Part shown: positions 26,911 through 34,361 of the stretch, one piece after another
Layout of the letters: every line of letters starts with the position of its first letter
How positions within the stretch are numbered: position 1 is the stretch's first letter
Origin: Lingula anatina
Lineage: Eukaryota > Brachiopoda > Lingulata > Lingulida > Lingulidae
DNA length: 34,361 nucleotides
Assembly (NCBI RefSeq): GCF_001039355.2
Contig: NW_019775918.1
Span: forward strand, 84,648-119,008
Direction of reading: 5' to 3'
Translations under genes and position numbers: made by a program
The notes under the pieces: generated by a model
The model's input: only the letters and a program-made list of their open reading frames with translations
Told to the model about the DNA's origin: nothing
The model's database searches: none

Positions 26911-29900
26911 CTAAGCAGTATTCGGTGTCACAGATGACAGTGGCAGAGAGAACCTCACACTAGCTGCAGTTCCAGTGCTGTCTATGGACTGAACTCTGGT
27001 CACACCTCCCTGCATCCAGAATGCGTTCTCATGATCAGCATACGCTGGGTCAAACCATACCTGAAATATTAAATTAAACAAATGGTACAATTGTGCATTG
27101 CTAATTTTTTTCCTCTTTGTTTGGTACTTTGATAAAAACTGGTCCAGTGTCATTTAAATGAAGTAGAACATCAGTTTAATGAGCATAATTTTTCATGAGA
27201 CTAACATTAAATAGTTAGCCAAAAATTGGATGAAATACTTCATTGAAATGTACATCCTACCTTCTGAGACCAAGCAGCCCACTCTGTTTCCAGAATGTTC
27301 CCCATGGCACTGCTGACAGTTTCACACTGTGTCAGCAATTTTTTAGCCCTCTGTAGATTACCTTTCAGAGCACTGAGGTATGCTTCCATATGTAACATAC
27401 GAGGCTGAAGGACTTGAAGCATTCCAACTTGCTTCTGAAGGCTTTTTAATGACTGGAAAAATGAGCATATAATCTGAATAAACTTTTAAAGATAAATGCA
27501 TTTGGTAAAATTGTATTCTTCATCTCTTATCATGAAGGGATGGTCCTGTATAAAAGATCAATGTTACTACATCAACCTTGTAATTTAAATAAATATATTT
27601 ATATCAAGAAAGAAAAAAAAAAAACATTTGACACTCCAACCAATCCATTGTAGATGTAGATCTATATGAAATTTACCTTTTGTGCCTTTTTGAGAAGTGC
27701 ATCAGCAAATGGTCTTTTACCAGCCTTATTGGCACAAAGCAGACGACATTCACACATCTTCACCATGGCATAGACAGTCCTGAAGCAGGTGACAGTTTCC
27801 TGAATTTGAGGCTGACATTCCAGAGCTTTCTCAAACCAGGTATCTGATTCTTTCCAATGGTTAATTCTCGCAAACCTGCAGGAAAAAATTATGATCAGTG
27901 ATGTGGTGTGCTAGGGACTGCAGCTGTAATATCCTCAAATACTTTTCTTTTGCTCTGATTTGAGAAAAAACAATACCTGCTTTAAGAAATACTGATGCAT
28001 TACTGTATAACTTTTTAGGTTCTATATATGAAGCATACATTTTCAAACTGATAAATTGCTGGAAGACATTCTTTATGTAGAAGTCAAATAAGAAGGATGG
28101 AAAATGAAAAAAGCAGAGGAAAATGTACCAGAGAGCTAAGTCTACAGCCAGGTAAAAGCATATACCCTTGTCTCTTTGGAGGTTGGGATCTTTCATTGCA
28201 GTGGTGCAGAAGTCCACACAGTGTTTGAAAGGACGCACTAGGTAACCTACAGTGAACACATACAGAGAAAAATACAGTAAAAAAAAAAAAGACAAAAGTA
28301 CATTACTTAAGCAGCTACAAATATATAAAAAATAAGCAAAATGACAAAAAATAGAAAGGGTCTCAAACATTTTTCACTTACTTGCACTGATTTGGTTGGA
28401 AAATGAGCTGGAAAAGAATTTAATACAATGTCTTGGACAAATCTTCCTAGGATAAAACAGGTTATGATTCTTACCTGCATCTAATCCTACGTCCAAGCAA
28501 CCAGCAATAAAATATGCTCTTCCTAGTGGATTGTTGGACATGATTGCAACTGATTCAAGTTGCTCCAGCACTGTTTCACACTCCGAAATACTGAAAAACA
28601 AGGCATAATATTATGTCATTAATTTCATAGGTTACCATATTGTTTAGATGCCTTCACAGCATTCTCTCTTGTCAGTAAATACCTTTTGCAAGCTGACAAA
28701 CCTAAAAGAAAGAGGTTTGTCTCTACCTCTACTCAAACAAGAAACTGTACTCCTCACCATCAGGTATAGAAGCAGAACACAATGCATCATCATTAAAATT
28801 TTACATGTTTTCTATTACAAAACCCATAACAGAACTGAGAGCTACATGCTGAGAACTTCATTAACCAACAAAATCAAGAAAATTCTCAATATGTTCCAAA
28901 CTAAGATTTGGCTAAAAAAAATTACTACCATTCTTCTCTCTCTAGTTTTAGCAGATCTTCATAGAGTTTTTATTTAGTTATTAAAGTAATTACCACCATG
29001 CTCACTTCTAGATTCTGTTTGCATACTACAGAATAATGCAAGTTTGCATACGGTACACCTTTTTCACAAGAACTTACCGATCTAAGTACAGCAGTGCAGA
29101 TGCCTGGGATGGCCAAATCTCAACCTCCATATCCTGACTTCTCAGCATTTCAGCAATAACTTTGGCAGATCCCCCTAAAGGATTCAATACTAATATTGCA
29201 ATGATGTCAGCATGCACTTCTAAGCAGTAAAGCAATTATAAAAAAAAAGCTGCAGATGTTCTGACAAAATAACTTTCTTTATGGCAAGGATAACAAATGC
29301 ACTAAAATATACCTAGTTTGAATTGATTTTGTGGTAGTCTTTTTCTTTCTTAATAGTAATTTCAGAAAAAAAAAGCTCATCTGACACTTATCTCATGCAC
29401 AAATTGTGAAAAACATGACCATCTATGTATTAAGCAATCATTTGTGTTTGCAACTTTGCCTTTCTTTAGATGAGAGATGAGGGGGACATACCGCTCTCTA
29501 CAGCTCCTTGAATGTCTCCATTGGCCAACCTAGATTCCAAGCATGTGCAGAAAACATTTGCTACTACAACCAAGTTGTCTGGGGTAAAGTCTGAACACAG
29601 GATATTTGCACATCTAAATAAGCAAAAGAAGGAATTATAGAAAACACAGATATTTCTTTTATATAGCACACTTAATAATATCAGTTTTTAAAAAATTGTT
29701 CATTGGTAGAATGGTACTAAAGTCAGTATTTAATTATTATTTACAAAAAAACTGGAAGTTAAACAATTTACTCTTTTATTTATCTAAAATAGGGGTACTT
29801 GGCCTCGAAAGACTGACCAATATACTTACCTTTTCAGTGCCATAGCCTCATATTTTTTGGCAAGACCTCTCCATTTCTTCAATCGGCAGCAGTCCATCAT

Positions 29901-29921
29901 ACAGGTGTACGCTACAACCAG
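26911..29921 (-). CDS. Helical-repeat protein, C-terminal 361 residues; candidate ADCY10 (soluble adenylyl cyclase) C-terminus
   Basis: Eight minus-strand exons join in frame: 29921-29830, 29613-29492, 29174-29078, 28590-28475, 28246-28129, 27875-27677, 27452-27261 and 27060-26911 (stop TAG). All have GT..AG junctions and matching phases, ending in 361 residues. The sequence is almost wholly alpha-helical, with TPR-like helix pairs: KKWRGLAKKYEAMALKRCAN, LEQLESVAIMSNNPLGRAY, ESDTWFEKALECQPQIQET, MEAYLSALKGNLQRAKKLL. The last 35 residues are a Ser/Thr-rich tail. The blocks remind me of the C-terminal repeat region of ADCY10, a bicarbonate-sensing cyclase, but I cannot confirm this from memory. 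No cyclase domain is in the window. Upstream exons should lie beyond the N at 30157. Joining it to the AKTIP exons would be in phase but is probably coincidence. Confidence 0.8.
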
Positions 29922-30693
29922 CTAAAAATGCAACAAATATTTTAACATCTCAAAACTAAATATTTTTGAAGGTGCTTACTGGTTTGATAATTGAAATACA
30001 AGATCAACTAACAGTGAATCAAAAATTTTGAATTAATTTTTAATAAACAAATATTAGGAATACAATCATATAAATTACACAAAAAAAGATCAAAACAAAT
30101 GCTTTTTTAAGTACAAGAATTGGCAAATCTCATGCTGCTGAATGTGGTTACTACAANTAAATAAATAAGTAAATAAATAAATAAATAAAAACACTTTAAT
30201 AATAATTTGGGATTTGTGACTAATGCTTCGGTAAGATGAGTTCAAAGTAAAAAAAAAAAAAAATTCAATAATGAGGCATTTGGGATTTGTGAGTAACTAC
30301 TTCACCAAGATGTGCCAATATCCACAGTTTGAGTGGCAGAGAAACAGTAGATGAACTTCATAACAGCACCATTGACACAGACCTGCAGTCGCAAAGGGAA
30401 GAGCTTTTTTATCTAAAAAAATCCAGCTGAACTATACGGAGATTGATATTTCCAGGTGACCTTGCATGAAAGTGAATCATAACAAATACAAAGCACATCT
30501 TCATGTAGGAGAGAAAAAGCAAAAAAAAAAAAAAAAAAAATAATAATAATAATAAATAAATAAATTAGTAAATAAATAATAATCCTGAGCCTAAAACATT
30601 GCCAACACGTGAAAATAAAAACAGCAAAAAAACTATGCTCCTCTACCGTAACTCTTGCCATGTATCTGACATACTATATATTAAATGAATAAA
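29922..30693. other. Region between the helical-repeat gene and AKTIP, with an N and simple repeats
   Basis: N at 30157 is followed by a TAAA repeat (30158-30188). A run of about 20 A with TAA/TAAA repeats lies at 30521-30566. No exon is seen, and whether the two genes are true neighbours is unknown because of the N. Confidence 0.5.
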
Positions 30694-33600
30694 TCATTTT
30701 TCTTTTAGAGTTTCAGTGTAGAAGGGTGGTGTTGGAGTTAGCAAAGCAAACAGAGCACAGCCAGAAGCCTGCACAGAGGGTTTACCTTCCTTTACCTTTG
30801 GGCGGAGCAACTGATCTCTGGTGCTCTCATGAACTGACGGCTCCCACTCACTAAACCTGAATAGAAAATAGAAATATTATGTCTGATACTTTCACGTACT
30901 AAACCTGAATAGAAAATAGAAATATTATGTCTGATACTTTCATGTACTGAACCTGAATAGAAAATAGAAATATTATGTCTGATACTTTCATGTACTGAAC
31001 CTGAATAGAAAATAGAAATATTATGTCTTATACTCTCATGTACTGAACCTGAATAGAAAATAGAAATATTATGTCTTATACTCTCATGTACTGAACCTGA
31101 ATAGAAAATAGAAATAATATGTTGATACTCTCATGTACAGAGCCTGATATAGTGAATATGAAATAGATATTAGTTCAATGTCTTTCATCATTATCAGTTT
31201 GTGACAAAAAAAAAACTTCTGATGTATAAAACTGAATGAGAATTTAAACACACCACATATAATTTATGATAGAGTTTCTTTTTTTTTAAATATCTACTTT
31301 TATGCATCTGTATATTTGTACTCTGTTGACTTTAGCATGATAAACAATTGCAAAGGAAAATGCAAGCACAAAGACTTTTATGTCCAAATGTTAGAGACGC
31401 AGCAATCTGACTAAAAGAAAACGTAAAATATTTTACAGCATTTTGCCAACATTTTTGTTTAAAATTCTGATAAAGGTGAAGTTTTTGGGTATTTGGCAGG
31501 AATAAACTGAACCCTAGTGCATGGTCAGCCGTCTGTCTACTCACCTTATGGCGTGGGGGTCATCAGACTCTGGAGGGTCATATAACCTATCTTTGCACAG
31601 TTTTATACTTTCTGCTAGTTTATGTTTGTATAGGTCTAAATCTTGTTCATATCTGTAAATACACAGCAGGTAATGTTATATTACAACAGTTAGTTTATGT
31701 TTGTATAGGTCTAAATCTTGTTTATATCTGTAAATACACAGCAGGTAATGTTATATTACAACAGTTAGTTTATGTTTGTATAGGTCTAAATCTTGTTTAT
31801 ATCTGTAAATACACAGCAGGTAATGTTATATTACAACAGTTAGTTTATGTTTGTATAGGTCTAAATCTTGTTCATATCTGTAAATACACAGCAGGTACAG
31901 TTAGTTTATGTTTGTATAGGTCTAAATCTTGTTCATATCAGTAAATACACAGCAGTCAATGTCATATTACAACATTTCTGTTCTTCCTTCAAAGGTGCAA
32001 AGACAAAAACTGATTATCATGTAAACTGCATTAAAAGTGCATTTTTTAAAAATATTTAGCATGATACAACTGAGATTTTATTTCAAAAACACACTGCCAA
32101 ATGCTCCCAAAACATGCGGCTTATTTCTTAGAAATTCAGTGTCACAGGTTTCCTCACTTGTACAACTGTCCCAAGACCCACAACTGTGACTATACCATTA
32201 AAGTTAACATTGATTATTAAAATGTTCAAAGTTATATATCTGTGTAGTGTGATTTAGATTACAATACAGTGATTATTAAAATATTCAAAGTTATGTCTGC
32301 TTACAATACAGCTGCCTCTGGGTTCCAGGGGTTCTTGGTGTCAATTTTGTAAAATATTTTTCTTGCATATAGAAGAACCTGCCAAATGTGGTTCACATTT
32401 CGCCTGGAAGAAAACACAGTTTCATGAATAGTATTATATAAAGTAATCTATAGATTTCAAATCTCTGTTACCATTAAAACTGATAAATTAGGCTACACTC
32501 ATTAACAGACTTCTACTTATTATTATTATTATTATCATCATCCCATGGCCGTCACTTGTATTGTCATACACATTTGCGCTGTCATCCTATTGTTCGCAGT
32601 GCTAGCCGTGGGATAAGTCAGTTACTCGTCTCTATTAGAAGCATGTATTATGTAATGTTCTGACTTTGATAATTTTTTACTTAGTCCCAAAAATGATNTA
32701 CAGTTAGTTTATGTTTGTATAGGTCTAAATCTTGTTCATATCAGTAAATACACAGCAGTCAATGTCATATTACAACATTTCTGTTCTTCCTTCAAAGGTG
32801 CAAAGACAAAAACTGATTATCATGTAAACTGCATTAAAAGTGCATTTTTTAAAAATATTTAGCATGATACAACTGAGATTTTATTTCAAAAACACACTGC
32901 CAAATGCTCCCAAAACATGCGGCTTATTTCTTAGAAATTCAGTGTCACAGGTTTCCTCACTTGTACAACTGTCCCAAGACCCACAACTGTGACTATACCA
33001 TTAAAGTTAACATTGATTATTAAAATGTTCAAAGTTATATATCTGTGTAGTGTGATTTAGATTACAATACAGTGATTATTAAAATATTCAAAGTTATGTC
33101 TGCTTACAATACAGCTGCCTCTGGGTTCCAGGGGTTCTTGGTGTCAATTTTGTAAAATATTTTTCTTGCATATAGAAGAACCTGCCAAATGTGGTTCACA
33201 TTTCGCCTGGAAGAAAACACAGTTTCATGAATAGTATTATATAAAGTAATCTATAGATTTCAAATCTCTGTTACCATTAAAACTGATAAATTAGGCTACA
33301 CTCATTAACAGACTTCTACTTATTATTATTATTATTATCATCATCCCATGGCCGTCACTTGTATTGTCATACACATTTGCGCTGTCATCCTATTGTTCGC
33401 AGTGCTAGCCGTGGGATAAGTCAGTTACTCGTCTCTATTAGAAGCATGTATTATGTAATGTTCTGACTTTGATAATTTTTTACTTAGTCCCAAAAATGAT
33501 AATTTTTAAAGAGTGAATGCCAAATATATAAAATATGCCACAAATGCATATATCCAAACAATGCACATATTTCCTACCTCCACTTCTGAAAAGCTCTTTT

Positions 33601-34073
33601 GACATCGAGTTCCCCTGACTCAGGGTTGATAACTGGATGGAATACGGGCGGGTCAAACACTAACCTCTGAAATTATAATAGACACTATGAAGTATTGTTA
33701 CATCTTTGATGTATAAAATTTATAAGGTATACACAGCTTCTGTCTGAAGAAATGGTTATTCTCATTCATTCCATGATTTAAGGGTCAAATGACACTCAAA
33801 TGCTTTTTCTTTTCGATAAAAAGAACTTAGTGTTACATGAATCTTTGAGATGAAGAGTAAGTACCTGTGGTAGTGTGTGTGTGTGTGTATATACCTGTGT
33901 GCCTGTAACAGTAGAATTTCAGTGTTACACTATGTTTATAATATACATAGAAAATAACAGTTCAGTCCACAACAGTCTCTATTCAAAGGATGGAGTTAAA
34001 TAAGACTCCGTGCCCTATTTAATCCTCATATACTTACTGGACAGTCCCCGTCTGGGTAATTCTCTGGTATAAC
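30694..34073 (-). CDS. AKTIP: AKTIP (FTS), UEV-domain adaptor, 3' part
   Basis: AKTIP is an inactive ubiquitin E2 variant that joins Hook and FHIP in the FHF complex, linking cargo to dynein. Exons are 34073(or further)-34038, 33666-33578, 33206-33108, 31652-31545 and 30856-30694. They read [65 protein letters not shown], and [11 protein letters not shown], the AKTIP pattern block by block, in phase throughout. SGELD occupies the place where active E2s have Cys. The last exon is read to TGA (30694-30696), giving a C-terminus diverged from the vertebrate one; a GTAAAG after LLRPK could instead be a donor. The exon at 33206-33108 appears again at 32403-32305 through an assembly duplication. Tandem arrays straddle three of the exon boundaries. 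The N-terminus is outside the window. Confidence 0.92.
30851..31146. repeat. 48-bp tandem array across the 3' splice site of the last AKTIP exon
   Basis: Units of 48 bp with CCTGAATAG starting at 30856, 30904, 30952, 31000, 31048 and 31096, then a decayed seventh. On the minus strand each is CTATTCAG|GTT(T/C)AGT, the acceptor plus the first exon bases. Copies differ by a few substitutions. Confidence 0.9.
31616..31975. repeat. 75-bp tandem array across the 3' splice site of the penultimate AKTIP exon
   Basis: TAGTTTATGTTTG starts at 31616, 31691, 31766, 31841 and 31902 (spacings 75, 75, 75, 61). Each unit holds the acceptor ATTTACAG|AT and about 37 bases of the exon. The fifth copy has lost the AG (TACTG) and 14 bases. 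Confidence 0.9.
31896..33500. repeat. 802-bp duplication around a single N (assembly join)
   Basis: 31896-32697 and 32699-33500 appear identical, offset by 803, with N at 32698. The duplicate includes the whole AKTIP exon 33206-33108 (copy 32403-32305). It is most simply an unmerged contig overlap. Confidence 0.85.
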
Positions 34074-34361
34074 ATACTGGACAGTCCCCGTCTGGGTATA
34101 ATTCTCCGGTATAACGTATACTTACTGGACAGTCCCCGTCTGGGTATAATTCTCCGGTATAACGTATACTTACTGGACAGTCCCCGTCTGGGTATAATTC
34201 TCCGGTATAACGTATACTTACTGGACAGTCCCCGTCTGGGTATAATTCTCCGGTATAACGTATACTTACTGGACAGTCCCCGTCTGGGTATAATTCTCCG
34301 GTATAACGTATACTTACTGGACAGTCCCCGTCTGGGTATAATTCTCCGGTATAACGTATAC
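34032..34361. repeat. 48-bp tandem array across a 5' splice site of AKTIP, running off the window
   Basis: ACAGTCCCCGTCTGGG begins at 34041, 34081, 34129, 34177, 34225, 34273 and 34321 (one 40-bp, then 48-bp steps). On the minus strand each unit holds the end of the coding exon (GACTGTCCA) and a donor (GTAAGTATA). Units 2 onward have two extra bases (TA) within the exon part, shifting the frame; the leftmost unit keeps the AKTIP frame. Confidence 0.9.

Noticed and set aside
29830-30856. AKTIP and the helical-repeat protein as one gene
   Set aside because: The splice phases happen to fit, but an N separates them, AKTIP can end at its own stop at 30694, and AKTIP proteins do not carry such a C-terminal extension.
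30851-31975. CRISPR array suggested by regular direct repeats
   Set aside because: The units are contiguous without unique spacers, in a spliced animal gene; these are tandem duplications.
32305-33206. True duplication of an AKTIP exon
   Set aside because: The 802-bp copies look identical, introns included, and meet at a single N, which points to unmerged contig ends.
34074-34361. The 48-bp array as a coding repeat domain of AKTIP
   Set aside because: The distal units carry a 2-base insertion and read into TAA once per unit, so they cannot be one open frame.

Overview
The window is eukaryotic, from an invertebrate animal and most likely a mollusc or another lophotrochozoan. It is AT-rich and has short spliced exons with GT..AG introns, many microsatellites and poly-G tracts, foldback elements, and metazoan genes (beta-tubulin, APPL, a GALNT7-like glycosyltransferase, AKTIP). 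The phylum is my inference from the gene and repeat style; nothing in the sequence fixes the species.

Layout. (1) 1-10.6 kb holds a beta-tubulin cluster: exon 1 of a first gene leaving the left edge on the minus strand (215-271), a complete minus-strand gene (3968 down to 1090) and a complete plus-strand gene (5573 to 10240). The two complete genes are head to head across a 1.6 kb intergenic region with TATA boxes and three forkhead-type motifs. Both tails carry the axonemal EGEF motif. (2) 10.6-12.9 kb is intergenic, with a CA microsatellite, a 264-bp near-perfect hairpin element and a 282-bp element with terminal inverted repeats. (3) 12.9-15.8 kb has the first two coding exons of an unrecognised gene with a mitochondrial-type N-terminus. 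(4) 17.28-20.30 kb is a repeat block: a 35-bp array, a hairpin, a GTCGCC-type microsatellite, a 161-bp array, and an LTR retroelement. The element has a 600-bp 5' LTR, one intact 344-residue coiled-coil ORF, no pol, and a 3' LTR cut off at an N. (5) 20.36-22.90 kb has six internal exons of an APPL1/2-like BAR-PH adaptor. (6) 23.15-25.37 kb has the last six exons of a GALNT7-like transferase. (7) 29.92-26.91 kb, minus strand, is the 3' end of a helical-repeat protein, possibly the C-terminus of soluble adenylyl cyclase (ADCY10). (8) 34.07-30.69 kb, minus strand, is the 3' part of AKTIP (FTS).

The assembly is a patchwork. Five single Ns (6380, 20302, 23116, 30157, 32698) act as contig joins. 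At 6380 and 32698 the same sequence lies on both sides (about 90 bp and 802 bp), so those joins are probably true neighbours with unmerged overlap. At 20302 and 23116 unrelated genes abut in mid-gene, so the APPL piece is probably misplaced. Gene order across those Ns should not be trusted.

Most striking are three tandem arrays in AKTIP, each straddling an exon-intron boundary and multiplying its splice site, and the apparently recent LTR element that carries only an orphan coiled-coil protein. Functionally the window touches microtubules and cilia (axonemal beta-tubulins), dynein/endosome adaptors (AKTIP, APPL) and Golgi O-glycosylation (GALNT7-like), but I see no pathway logic linking them beyond the tubulin cluster.
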